A stretch of 64,000 bases of DNA from Megalobrama amblycephala (GCF_018812025.1 NC_063063.1:548501-612500); one strand, 5' to 3'; positions 25,935 through 50,869 are shown, counted from the stretch's first letter. The notes: a model not told the origin generated them from the letters alone. Numbers and translations are program-made.

Positions 25935-28078
25935 GATGATAGGAGATCATGGTTCAACTCATTTTATCCTGCTTGTGGCCTTTGGGAGCTTATCGTCATA
26001 TTTTGGCCTTGTTTAGGACATGTAACTGACTTAAAAAAATGTTTGGTTTAATAATCCCTTTGGTTTTATTGAATATTGGGTTTTTTGTTCTTTTCCCTTG
26101 TGTATAAACATGACTTCACTGTAACCCAAAGAATCAGGCCGCAGGATTTGAAGGGCATCAGGTCACAATAAATACTCTGATCTTCTGACTTTGTCAAATA
26201 TTAATTTCTCTGCTCTCACTGGCTCGAACGAAGGCCTCGTGGTTCACTTTATATTCTCTGAAATGTTTACAGCTTACAACCAAAAAAATGGGATAAAACA
26301 TTTGGACTCTGTGGTTTCTGGAGCAGTTTAGATCAATTCTGACCAACAAACTATAAAAAGCTAATCTATGAATCAATGTTAATGCCATCTTATGACCTGA
26401 ACTTAGATTCTCAGTGACGTTTGGAGAAGCAAATTCGCATTTGCAGCCTTCTAATTAAATGAGAAAACAATGTAAACATTATTTCTTGTGAAAATGAACA
26501 GTTACACTATTTTTTCCCTCGGTCTGCGAGTGAATCGGAGGTTTTGTCGGCTACATTTCAACGGTTAAAGTGGTGTGAAAGAAAGTGCCTCTTAATAATT
26601 CAGGGGAAATACTGCATCAATCTTATGATTTTGACTGAAATCACCTTCACCTGCGTCTGTAACTGCACATCCGTGTCTCTTCCACAGCTGGATATGAAGC
26701 GTTCACTGTCACGTCTGTTGAAAGCATTCCACATATTCAGATTATTGTTGCCAATTTGTGCGGTCACAAACCCCTAAATCAGCCGGTTTTTATTTGTATG
26801 TCATCCTGAATAAACGTTGCAACTGAAATCTTGTCTTATTTTATTGTTTTCATACAGAAGATGAATAATATTCCATAATATTATCGATTTAACTGCACTG
26901 ACACTGTATTTAGCTGAGTAATGACTTGTCTAGAGCTGCTTTATAGCTGAAATTGATTTTTTTTTTTATAATATTAAAACGGTTACAGTATGTTCATGTT
27001 TATAATTATTGTGAAGCTTCTTTGCTGTATTGTATGAAGTGCTATAGAAAGAAATGAAATGTGACTACATGCAAACAGAACAAAATTGCTGGGAAATTGA
27101 AACAGCAGTACTTGTTACTTTTTTAAATTTATTTTTAATCACAAAAAAGGTAACTATAAAATAAGGTCCATTTAGGAAACGCTAGTTAATGCATCAACCA
27201 ATTTTTATTAACTAATAATGAGCAATACACGTGTTACTGAATTTTTTTTTTAACATCAGTTTATGTAATTAAAGTTCATTGAATAATAACAGATACAACT
27301 TTTGGTAACACTTTATTTAACTGCTTGTTACATGTAGCCTAATTACTGTAGTAATTAGTAAATTATGCATAATTTTATGCAAATAATCCTAACCCTATAG
27401 TAAATACATGTAGTTAATTAATATTACTTAAATGTAATTAGTACTTAAATGTATAATTACACTGAAACAGACACCTTAAAATAAAGTTTAACCCAACATT
27501 TGTTAATAATGTATTAGTAAATGTTGAAATTAGCATTGATAAATTCTTCAGAAGTATTTTTGGTGTTAAGTTTGTTAAATAATGTAGTTAATGTATGTTA
27601 ATCAATGGGAAGTAAAATGGTAAAACAAATAAGCAGTTTTTACTAAAAAAGGTTTACTAAAAAAAGCAAAATTTTTTAGCGTTCTGAATTTACAAGTCTA
27701 AGCCTTTCACACATAGAGGTTACTTTTTAGAGATTTTTTCCCCCCTCCAAACCAAGATGGCCAATGGCCAGTCAGAAATGCCAAGTTGCTCCTGAATATC
27801 CATATATTCCTTCTATCCTAGGAGACTCTTGCAGGTGAGAAAAATACTGTAGTATCAAGCAACATCTAATTAGTCAAATCACAGTTAAATTTTCCAAGTA
27901 TTGGTTTTGATTAGGAGAAAATTCTGATTAATCATCTGGCCACTAAATTGGACATCATGTATCACTAGATATATTTCATCTACAATTCATACTATTACTG
28001 TCACTGTTTAAAAAAAAAATCATCTGCAGTAACTTTTTTGACTGTAAATAAATGCATTTGTGCTATTAGAATATAATT
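25935..28078. other. Intergenic sequence, no gene recognised
   Basis: Possible distal polr3e 3' UTR up to about 26830. At 27130-27500 there are fragments of widespread repeats (GGTAACACTTTATTTAACTG near 27304 and the TGTAATTATACA-like stretch near 27450). No open frame with gene-like composition was found on either strand. Confidence 0.5.
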
Positions 28079-29892
28079 TGATATAATGTACGTTACAAGT
28101 AATGTATGTTACTTGTAATGCGTTACTTTACTCGTTACATCAAGAAGTAATCTGATTACTTTATGCACGTTACTTGAAATGCGTTACTTTACTCGTAACA
28201 TCAAAAAGTAATCTGATTACGTTATGCACGTTACTTGAAATGCGTTACTTTACTCGTAACATCAAAAAGTAATCTGATTACGTTATGCACGTTACTTGAA
28301 ATGCGTTACTTTACTCGTAACATCAAAAAGTAATCTGATTACGTTACGCACGTTACTTGTAATGTTACTTTACTCGTAACATCAAAAAGTAATCTGATTA
28401 CTTTATGCACGTTACTTGAAATGCGTTACTTTACTCGTAACATCAAAAAGTAATTGATTACGTTATGCACGTTACTTGAAATGTGTTACTTTACTCGTAA
28501 CATCAAAAAGTAATCTGATTACGTTATGCACGTTACTTGAAATGCGTTACTTTACTCGTAACATCAAAAAGTAATTGATTACGTTATGCACGTTACTTGA
28601 AATGCGTTACTTTACTCGTAACATCAAAAAGTAATCTGATTACGTTATCCACGTTACTTGAAATGCGTTACTTTACTCGTAACATCAAAAAGTAATCTGA
28701 TTACGTTATGCACGTTACTTGTAATTCATTACTTTACTCGTAACATCAAAAAGTAATCATTACGTTACGCACGTTACTTGTAATGCATTACTTTACTCGT
28801 AACATCAAAAAGTAATCTGATTGTTACGCACGTTACTTGTAATGTTACTTTACTTGAAACATCAAAAAGTAATCTGATTACGTTATGCACGTTACTTGAA
28901 ATGTGTTACTTTACTCGTAACATCAAAAAGTAATCTGATTGTTACGCACGTTACTTGCAATGCGTTACTTATAACATCAAAAAGTAATCTGATTACATTA
29001 TGCACGTTACTTGAAATGCGTTACTTTACTCGTAACATCAAAAAGTAATCTGATTGTTACGCACATTACTCGTAATGTTACTTTACTCATAACATCAAAA
29101 AGTAATCTGATTACGTTATGCACGTTACTTGAAATGCGTTACTTTACTCGTAACATCAAAAAGTAATCTGATTACGTTATGCACGTTACTTGAAATGCGT
29201 TACTTTACTCGTAACATCAAAAAGTAATCTGATTACGTTATGCACGTTACTTGAAATGCATTACTTTACTCGTAACATCAAAAAGTAATCATTACGTTAT
29301 GCACGTTACTTGTAATGCATTACTTTACTCGTAACATCAAAAAGTAATCTGATTACGTTATCCACGTTACTTGAAATGCGTTACTTTACTCGTAACATCA
29401 AAAAGTAATCGTTACGTTACGCACGTTACTTATAATGTTACTTTACTTGAAACATCAAAAAGTAATCTGATTACGTTATGCACGTTACTTGAAATGCGTT
29501 ACTTTACTCGTAACATCAAAAAGTAATCTGATTGTTACGCACGTTACTTGCAATGCGTTACTTATAACATCAAAAAGTAATCTGATTACATTATGCACGT
29601 TACTTGAAATGCATTACTTTACTCGTAACATCACTTGTAACATCAAAAAGTAATCTGATTACATTATGCACATTACTTGAAATGTGTTACTTTACTCGTA
29701 ACATCAAAAAGTAATCTGATTACGTTATGCACGTTACTTGAAATGCATTACTTTACTTGTAACATCAAAAAGTAATCTGATTGTTACGCACATTACTCGT
29801 AATGTTACTTTACTCATAACATCAAAAAGTAATTTGATTACACTATGCACGCTACTTGTAATGCATTACTTTACTCATAACATCAAAAAGTA
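28079..29892 (+). repeat. 61-bp tandem array
   Basis: About 30 copies of a unit of the form ACGTTACTTGAAATGCG...TTACTTTACTCGTAACATC...AAAAAGTAATCTGATTACGTTATGC. The step is 61 bases over most of the array, with shorter variants (TAATTGATTAC, TAATCATTAC, TAATCTGATTGTT). Every full unit holds the near-palindrome GTAATCTGATTAC. It lies between polr3e and cdr2. Confidence 0.95.
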
Positions 29893-31212
29893 AAAAAATC
29901 AAATAAATTCTTATGCCCAGTTAACGGCCAAAAAAAGAGAAAAAAGATAAAGATATTATCACATTATACCTGTTTAACACTTTTAACACTATTCTTTTTA
30001 AATATTAGCTAGCGGCAGCTTTTTTGATCATTTTCACAAAACTTTCATGGCCTAGAATATTTTGTTGTATGATTATCTGAAAATACAAATAATACATCAA
30101 AAGAAAGAACAGAGCCTCTGCTATTAATTACAATAACATTTTATTAGAGCTTCATCCATGTTTTTTTATCAGCACTTGAATGTGTGTAAGTTTCATTTAC
30201 ACAAGCATAAGAAATGCTGCTGCTTCCTTGTGTTTGGATCTGAAGATTATGTAAACTGTTTTAGGAGATGCATAACAGTGCCCCCTATACCTTAAAACAT
30301 GGATTGCCCCCAAAGAGTTAACTCTTACATTTTCAATATGAACAAAGTGCAAGCTCCAGTTATAATCTCTGATGCGCAGTCAGGTATATTGAAGATAAAA
30401 GACGAAGCATCTGTTCTCTGTCAGCCTGATAAAAACGTTGCCTAATGCTGTGTGATCATGTCACTCAAATCTTATCAAAGGCTTTGATTAGACGCAGCCT
30501 TTCCACCAGGACTGAAGAACATGTTCCCTGATGCCCCGCGTCCAAAAGAGTCCCTCTGGGTTTCAAGTCCATGTCTATGTGGAATATAGTTTGGGCTTCT
30601 CGAGAACTGCTAGTGTCACAAAGTTCACATGCCAATAAAAAGATGCAACAAATGCACTGGTCTGACTAAAAAGCACTAGGCTTAATTCTACACAGCTATA
30701 TTTCCCCAATATTAAAAATAAAAAATGTTTTGTATGAAAAATGAATTTTTCATTGCATTATTTTCATGACAAGACAGCCTTTCACATTACTGTATTTCAG
30801 ACAAATGATATATTTAAATTGTAAAACATTTATACATATGTGTCAATCTAATGTTTACATCTGATTTTTAATAAATAATAATTAAAAAGAGTAAAACATC
30901 TGGACACATTACAGCAAACATTCTTCAACATTTACAATATTATTATGTTATTCTTCTCAGATGTAAATAGTTGGATATGTCTTTAAATTTGCAGAAAAAT
31001 CTAAAGATATGCTTTATGACTTTACACTAATATCAGTTCTAATTTTTCCCCTCTTGATTCTAGGTTAATATTTAACCTGGAAATGTTTTCATGAGATTTA
31101 CCCCACTATAAAACACACAGACAAAGATTTAATATTTGCTTCAGAAATCAGTAAGACTACTTTTCTATGGAGCACCGCACATGACATGCAGGAAAAAAAT
31201 AGTAGGCTAAAT
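29893..31212. other. Unique-looking intergenic stretch, no gene recognised
   Basis: This is non-repetitive, AT-rich sequence between two arrays. The part at 30240-30680 is less AT-rich (CCCTGATGCCCCGCGTCC) but I could not read a conserved protein in any frame. It could be an unrecognised 3' UTR or a conserved non-coding element. Confidence 0.4.
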
Positions 31213-32706
31213 CATGTGCAAGATTTACTAATTTGTTCCCTCGATTTGCTAAATTGTGCACGCGATTTGTTAAATTGTTTGTTGTAAATTGAGAGACCAG
31301 AATAGTAAATTGCGCGCACAATTTATGAAATCGAGGGAACGAAATAGTAAGTCGCATAAGCATGATTTAGCAAATCGAGGGAACGAAATAGTAAGTCGTG
31401 CGCACGATTTAGCAAATCGAGGGAACGAAATAGTAAGTCGTGCGCACGATTTAGCAAATCGAGGGAACGAAATAGTAAGTCGTGCGCACGATTTAGCAAA
31501 TCGAGGGAATGAAATAGTAAGTCTCGCGCACAATTTATGAAATCGAGGGAACGAAATAGTAAGTCGCGCGCATGATTTAGCAAATCGAGGGAACGAAATA
31601 GTAAGTCGCGCGATTTAGCAAATCGAGGGCGAAATAGTAAGTCGCGCGCATGATTTAGCAAATCGAGGGAATGAAATAGTAAGTCTCGCGCACAATTTAT
31701 GAAATCGAGGGAACGAAATAGTAAGTCGCGCGCATGATTTAGCAAATCGAGGGAACGAAATAGTAAGTCGTGCGCATGATTTAGCAAATCGAGGGAATGA
31801 AATAGTAAGTCTCGCGCACAATTTATGAAATCGAGGGAACGAAATAGTAAGTCGCATAAGCATGATTTAGCAAATCGAGGGAACGAAATAGTAAGTCGTG
31901 CGCACGATTTAGCAAATCGAGGGAATGAAATAGTAAGTCGCGCGGGAACGAGGGAATGAAATAGTAAGTCGTCGCGCGCATGATTTAGCACGATTTAGCA
32001 AATCGAGGGAACGAAATAGTAAGTCGCGCGCATGATTTAGCAAATCGAGGGAATGAAATAGTAAGTCGCGCGCATGATTTAGCAAATCGAGGGAATGAAA
32101 TAGTAAGTCTCGCGCACAATTTATGAAATCGAGGGAACGAAATAGTAAGTCGCGCGCATGATTTAGCAAATCGAGGGAACGAAATAGTAAGTCGCGTAAG
32201 CACGATTTAGCAAATCGAGGGAATGAAATAGTCGCGCATGATTTAGCAAATCGAGGGAATGAAATAGTAAGTCGCGCACAATTTATGAAATCGAGGGAAC
32301 GAAATAGTAAGTCGCGCGCATGATTTAGCAAATCGAGGGAACGAAATAGTAAGTCGCGCGCATGATTTAGCAAATCGAGGGAACGAAATAGTAAGTCGTG
32401 CGCACGATTTAGCAAATCGAGGGAATGAAATAGTAAGTCTCGCGCACAATTTATGAAATCGAGGGAACGAAATAGTAAGTCGCGCGCATGATTTAGCAAA
32501 TCGAGGGAACGAAATAGTAAGTCGCGCGCATGATTTAGCAAATCGAGGGAATGAAATAGTAAGTCTCGCGCACAATTTATGAAATCGAGGGAACGAAATA
32601 GTAAGTCGCGCGCATGATTTAGCAAATCGAGGGAATGAAATAGTAAGTGGAGCGCATGATTTAGCAAATCGAGGGAACGAAATAGTAAGTCGCGTAAGCA
32701 TGATTT
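31213..32706 (+). repeat. 42-bp CpG-rich minisatellite
   Basis: About 35 copies of a 42-bp unit: ATTTAGCAAATCGAGGGAAC followed by GAAATAGTAAGTCGCGCGCA and TG. Exact 42-base steps are seen at 31379-31505. A variant unit with CACAATTTATGAAATCG recurs at 31531, 31693, 31819, 32117, 32279, 32447 and 32573, many of these steps being 126 or 168 bases, so a 3- to 4-unit higher-order repeat exists. Because 42 is a multiple of three, long stop-free frames appear on the minus strand; they have no start context or homology and are not called as genes. Confidence 0.96.
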
Positions 32707-33026
32707 ACTTTTTTTTCTTGTATGTCGTGTGCTGGGCTCTGTACTTTTCAGTTTACAGAAGCAACAATTTGTTTTACGATAACATTTAGAAATGTTTTAC
32801 ATACAGTCACTATATAAATTTCTAAATTTGTTTAAAGTCTCTTTACTGGTTCTGTAAGAATAAGCTAAGTTTAACTACACTACACTTTTTTTTTTTTTAA
32901 GTTTTACCAGAAAACACTTAAAAATGTCATGTTTAATTCAACGTTTTACTTGCCGTTTTCTTGTGAAAATTATTTCTACACCTAATTTATAGCACACATT
33001 TCTAATGGAAAATGCAAAGCAGTGCC

Positions 33027-44492
<11,466 letters not shown>

Positions 44493-44590
44493 ATGAAGAC
44501 CCGACATCAATCCTCTGTTCTGAAACGCAGTTATTCTGGGCCGAAGCTAAAATGAAATGGCTTAGTTTCTCGTCTGTTACATCTCAGGAA

Positions 44591-44596
44591 AATAAA
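44591..44596 (+). other. Candidate mettl9 polyadenylation signal (proximal)
   Basis: AATAAA about 100 bases after the stop codon. A second AATAAA at 45047-45052, followed by TTTTGCTCTCAGTGTTTGG, may be the distal site. Confidence 0.5.
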
Positions 44597-45696
44597 AACT
44601 TTGAGAAACAAATGATATTTTATTCCAACTAATGGGCTGAACTGTAATTGTGCTACAGGTGGAGTACAGTTGGTGTGAGGTATTTAAGAAAAGCAAAAGA
44701 TCATATCTAATAGAACATATTAGTTTTGTGAATATTGAGGTGTTAAACTCCAGATCTCAGACTGTGCCTCCCCTCATGTTCTGTGTTTGTATCGTCATTA
44801 ACTGAACCTCTCATGTGACGTACAAGTTCTCTGAACATCTTAGGACCAATGCAAGACTTTTTTTTCTTAATGAATTTACAATATTAAGTGAAATTATGTC
44901 TGTTTTGAAGTGCACAAGTGTCTAAACAAGTTTATGTAGTTATTAATAGTTAATTACAGGTTTAGGTTTGTAGACATATTTTTCATGTTGTAAATCAAGT
45001 GTTTGGTGCTTACATTCTCCTGACGTTGATTTTAAGTTTACTGTGCAATAAATCTACTTTTGCTCTCAGTGTTTGGATTTCAGTCATCATTTCTTTTGAG
45101 GCAAGCAGAATTTTGTGCTCGAGTCAATCAGTGCAGCTCAGTTTCGTTTATGATGTTAATAAGATAAAGCTCAAATAAAACCATGTACACAGAGACCTGA
45201 TTCTGCTGTCAAATAATATGTTAGGAAAACTTGAACCTTTGTAATTGGTTATTTAGATTTTCCTTGAAATGTTAAAATGCTAAATGGTCCGTGCTCGAAT
45301 TTGAAACTTTCCCACTAAGAATACATTTATAAAAACAACTGAATTACAAACAAAAACAGTGACAGAGGAGCACATCAACCCATTCGTCCTGACATTTGCA
45401 CATCATAAATGTAAAGACAGAATGTATTTACTTTATTAATTCTGTAAACGATAGACCCTTTTCATGTTTCTGGGTTTCTCAGAAGCGGAAGTCGTCATAG
45501 TTGGGTAAACCTTTATAGCAGAAAAAAATAGAGAGCGATTGATGACGGCAGTCACAGCAGTGTTAACTTCTTTTTTTTTTGTAATTTGATGCAACTGTAA
45601 TATAATACTAAGTATAGTGTTATAAATATACATACATGTTTTAAAAATTAAATATAAAAAACATTGGAGGATTTACGATACTGATGACCGTTCACA

Positions 45697-48275
45697 CAAT
45701 TCCAACTTTATTTCTCGCAATTCAGACTATTTCTTGTAATTCTGACTTTATTTCTCACAATTCCAACTTTATTTCTCGCAATTCAGACTATTTCTTGTAA
45801 TTCTGACTTTATTTCTCACAATTCTGACTTTATTTCTCACAATTCTGACTTTATTTCTCACAATTCCGACTTTATTTCTCACAATTCTGACGACTTTATT
45901 TCTCACAATTCCGACTTTATTTCTCACAATTCCGACTTTATTTCACAATTCAGACTATTTCTTGTAATTCTGACTTTATTTCTCACAATTCCGACTTTAT
46001 TTCTCGCAATTCCGACTATTTCTTTTAATTCTGACTTTATTTCTCACAATTCCGACTATTTCTTGTAATTCTGACTTTATTTCTCGCAATTCCGACTATT
46101 TCTTGTAATTCTGACTTTATTTCTCACAATTACGACTTTATTTCTCACAATTCTGACTTTATTTCACACAATTCCGACTTTATTTCTTGCAATTCCTGAC
46201 GATTTCTTGTAATTCTGACTTTATTTCTCACAATTCTGACTTTATTTCTCACAATTCCGACTTTATTTCTCACAATTCCGACTTTATTTCTCGACTATTT
46301 CTTGTAATTCTGACTTTATTTCTCACAATTCCGACTTTATTTCTCGCAATTCCGACTATTTCTTGTAATTCTGACTTTATTTCTCACAATTCCGACTTTA
46401 TTTCTCGCAATTCCGACTATTTCTTGTAATTCTGACTTTATTTCTCATAATTCAGACTTTTATTCCTCGCAATTCTGACTATTTCTTGTAATTCTGACTT
46501 TATTTCTCACAATTCCGACTTTATTCCTCACAATTCTGACTTTATTTCTTGTAATTCCGACTATTTCTTGTAATTCTGACTTTATTTCTCACAATTCCGA
46601 CTTTATTTCTCACAATTCTGACGACTTTATTTCTCACAATTCCGACTTTATTTCTCACAATTCCGACTTTATTTCACACAATTCCGACTTTATTTCTTGC
46701 AATTCCAAAGATTTCTTTTAATTCTGACTTTATTTCTCACAATTCTGACTTTATTTCTCACAATTCCGACTTTATTTCTCGCAATTCTGACTATTTCTTG
46801 TAATTCTGACTTTATTTCTCACAATTCCGACTTTATTTCTCGCAATTCAGACTATTTCTTGTAATTCTGACTTTATTTCTCACAATTCCGACTTTATTTC
46901 TCGCAATTCCGACTATTTCTTGTAATTCTGACTTTATTTCTCACAATTCCGACTTTATTTCTCGCAATTCCGACTATTTCTTGTAATTCTGACTTTATTT
47001 CTCACAATTCAGACTTTTATTCCTCGCAATTCCGACTATTTCTTGTAATTCTGACTTTATTTATCATAATTCAGACTTTTATTCCTCGCAATTCTGACTT
47101 TATTTCTTGTAATTCCGACTATTTCTTGTAATTTTGACTTTATTTCTCACAATTCTTACTTTATTTCTCGCAATTCCGGCTATTTCTTTTAATTCTGACT
47201 TTATTTCTCACAATTCTGACTATTTCTTGTAATTCTGACTTTATTTCTCATAATTCAGACTTTTATTTCTCGCAATTCTGACTTTATTTCTCGTAATTCT
47301 GACTTTATTTCTCACAATTCCGACTTTATTTCTTGCAATTCTGACTTTATTTCTTGTAATTCTGACTTTATTTCTCACAATTCTTACTTTATTTCTCGCA
47401 ATTCCGGCTATTTCTTGTAATTCTGACTTTATTTCTCATAATTCAGACTTTTATTTCTCGCAATTCTGACTTTATTTCTCGTAATTCTGACTTTATTTCT
47501 CACAATTCCGACTTTATTTCTTGCAATTCTGACTTTATTTCTTGTAATTCTGACTTTATTTCTCACAATTCTTACTTTATTTCTCGCAATTCCGGCTATT
47601 TCTTTTAATTCTGACTTTATTTCTCACAATTCTGACTATTTCTTGTAATTCTGACTTTATTTCTCATAATTCAGACTTTTATTTCTCGCAATTCTGACTT
47701 TATTTCTCGTAATTCTGACTTTATTTCTCACAATTCTGACTTTATTTCTCGTAATTCTGACTTTATTTCTCACAATTCCAACTTTATTTCTTTCAAATAT
47801 GAGTTGATTTCCTGCAATTCTGACTTTATTTCTAGAAATTTTAAGTTTATTTCTTGCAATTCCGACATTATTTCTTGCAAATATGAATTTATTTATTGCA
47901 ATTCTATTGATTTCTTGTAATTCCGACTATTTCTTGTAATTCTGATGCTATATTTTGCGATTCCGACTTTATTTCTCACAATTCTGACTTTATTTCTCTT
48001 TATTTCTTGAATTACACAATTTTGTCACTATAATGTCAGTGATGTAATTCCGACTTTATTTCTTGCAATTCCGACTATTTCTTGTAATTCTGACGCTATA
48101 TTTTGCAATTTCGACTTTATTTCTCACAATTCTGACTTTATTTCTCTTTATTTCTTGAATTACACAATTTTGTCACTATAATGTCAGTGATGTAATTCCG
48201 ACTTTATTTCTTACAATTCCGATTTTATTTCTCACAAGTCCGACTTTATTTCTCTTTATTTCTTGAATTACACTG
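45697..48275 (+). repeat. 21-bp tandem array downstream of mettl9
   Basis: About 2.6 kb of ACTTTATTTCTCACAATTCCG-type units, the same family as the array inside mettl9 intron 4 but with TCACAATTCCG dominant. Multi-unit blocks recur (TTATTTCTCGCAATTCCGGC near 47160, 47390 and 47580). The distal end has three longer repeats of TTACACAATTTTGTCACTAT with AATGTCAGTGATG. Confidence 0.94.
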
Positions 48276-48589
48276 TTTTGTCACTATAATGTCAGTGATG
48301 ATGACATGGTTTAGGTGTGTTAGTTGGATTCTAAACTCCACAGATCCTCATGAACAGGATCCAGCAAACTTCACACCCTTCCCAGGCCACAACTTCACAG
48401 AAATAGCAAAACGAGAGGAAGGGAAAGTCACAGGTCTCCTGGGGTCACGTGTCACTAGTTACTTTTCTCCGCTCTGGTGATGATGGCCCAATCACAATCG
48501 CCTGAGATAACCAGCTAAGGGTTTTATTTTCGTATATGTTTGTTATGCTAATTTACATTTAAGCGTCACATTCCTTTACTGTACAGAAG

Positions 48590-48883
48590 TGCTCAGTCAG
48601 TGGAGCGCGGCTCTGTTCTCGGGGCCTCACCGCGCCCCCTAGAGGAAGGCCCCGCATGCGCAATCCACACATTTAGATCTTTTCCTCTCAACGCTGGTCT
48701 CCAGCATCATCTGCGCTCAGCCAACCCGCTGTCAGGCGCAGGAGCGCACAGTGTTGGCCACGTCTCCGGGCCACGTCGCGCTGCTCTCGCCATCTTTCAG
48801 TCGGGGAAGCCGTGTTTATATCGCTGAAGGGAAGAAGATCAGCACTCGAAGCGACCCAACTCATCCACCCGATCCAAAGAAAC
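48590..48883 (+). promoter_or_regulatory. kdelr2 promoter region with UPR-type sites
   Basis: The stretch is GC-rich just 5' of the kdelr2 ATG. It has CCGCATGCGCAAT near 48652 (NRF1-like) and two minus-strand GACGTGGC cores at 48757-48764 and 48770-48777, the core of the UPRE element bound by XBP1/ATF6. KDEL receptors are known unfolded-protein-response targets. Site function is inferred. Confidence 0.5.
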
Positions 48884-50802
48884 ATGAACATCTTCAGACT
48901 GACGGGGGATCTGTCCCATTTAGCAGCCATCATCATCCTCCTGCTGAAGATCTGGAAGAGCAGGTCGTGTGCAGGTGAGTGCAGTGATTCACATCCAGTG
49001 GGAACTTCAGATTCGCTTCTCATTTGTTTCTATATTGCAGTTCTTCTGAGTTATAAACTCTAGACCTCATTTGTGTGAAGAGGACTGAAGTGTGTGTGTG
49101 TGTGTTTTGTGTTTAATGTAATGTTTTCACGCTCGGGTGTGAGTTGCATTACTCAGATCTAGTTCCTAGTTCGGTTTCAGATCGAGTCGAATCTGGTGAT
49201 TTGAACAAACTCAGCGTTATTGACTCTGGAGTTTCTCACAGTCTGTTATCAGGCTGCAGATAATCTCTGACTTCATTCATTCATTCTGAGCCTCTGACCT
49301 GTGACGTGGCAGCAGGATCTCATTAGAATAATATTCATCTTCATGGACAGTCAGTGTAATGTTGTTTCGTGAGTTCATGCATGCTTTAGTGTGTCACAGC
49401 AGTGATCCGGGGGTGAATGAGACCAAACTGTGCTGAAATGCATGTTGTTGTTTTTCAGGGATATCTGGGAAGAGTCAGATTCTCTTTGCCTTGGTGTTCA
49501 CCACACGCTACCTGGACCTTCTCACCGCCTTCATCTCCTTCTACAACTCCATCATGAAGGTGAATGTGAACAGACTGAAGTTCATCCTTCCACATGTTCT
49601 CAGTGTAGCTGTAACAGAAAGCTCGTGGAATGAATGTGGAAACAGTTCAAAGCCAATCAGAGTTTGAGGATTGGGATGTGCATCAACTCCACCAGCCTGA
49701 AAAACGAGCAGGATCTGAGTTGAAGATTGTTATTGTCGATGTCACTGAAACATAATCTTGTCAGACGGTTTTGGACATGTCAGTGTGTCTCCATTCAGGC
49801 AGATTTGAGCTGTACTGGTGTGATTATTACTGAATATCAGCCAGTGAAGTGACTCCTGAAACCCTCTGTGATCCTCAAAACACACCCAACATATTATAAT
49901 ATATTTCATATATATAATATATGTGTGTGTGTGTATATATAACCATGGTTCACCTCAAAATTATGCATATTAATTTATATATAAAATAAAAATATAATAA
50001 ATATTACACAAATATAATATATATTATAATATATTTTATATTATTTAATCATTTAATTCCAGTATTTTAATAATAATTTAATTGTGGTATTAGACAATGT
50101 TCACCTCAAAATTATGCATATTAATTTATATACAAAATAATAAATATTACAAAAATATAATAAAAATATTAGAAAATCATAATATTTTAATACTTTAATT
50201 TCAATAATTTAATAATAATTTAATCATGGTACTAGACAATATTCACCTCAAAATTATGCATATTAATTTATAAAATAAAAATATAAATATTACACAAATA
50301 TAATATGTAATAAATATATTAGAAAAAAATCATATTACTTAATAATTTAATTTCAGTAATTTAATAATAATTTAATTGTGGTATTAGACAATATTCACCT
50401 CAAAAGTATGCATATTAATTTGTATATAAAAATAAAAAATATTGCAAAAATATTATATAGTAAGAAATTAGAAAATAATCATATTATTTAATTCCAGTAA
50501 TTTTAATAATAATTTAATCATGGTACTAGACAATATTCACTCCAAAGTTATGCATATTAATTTATATATATAATAAATAAATGTTACAAAAACATACTAA
50601 AATATTCAAATTCAAAATATCACAAAATCATATTATTTAATAATTTAATTTCAGTGTTTAAATTAAAAATAGAGTAACAGTCTATTTATTAAAATAAAAT
50701 GTAAGGACTTTAATGTGACATAAAAATGCAAATCAGCCTTATATTCCCCAGTTGCTTATAAGAGTAATTTCAGACATAATTACTTAATTTTATTAGGTAT
50801 AT

Positions 50803-50869
<67 letters not shown>

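Noticed and set aside
28079..29892. CRISPR-like array
   Set aside because: Repeats are contiguous without unique spacers and the setting is a vertebrate genome; it is an ordinary tandem array.
30240..30690. Hidden exon in the less AT-rich stretch between the two arrays
   Set aside because: Stops interrupt every frame within short distance and no conserved peptide could be recognised.
31323..32701. Long minus-strand open frames (222, 252 and 152 codons) as repeat-protein genes
   Set aside because: They are produced by the 42-bp unit being a multiple of three; two frames are open at once, there is no splice or promoter context, and units with indels switch frame.
45697..48275. Seven-residue repeat protein (NSDFISH units)
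   Set aside because: The frame comes from the 21-bp period and breaks at every indel; no conserved start or homolog.
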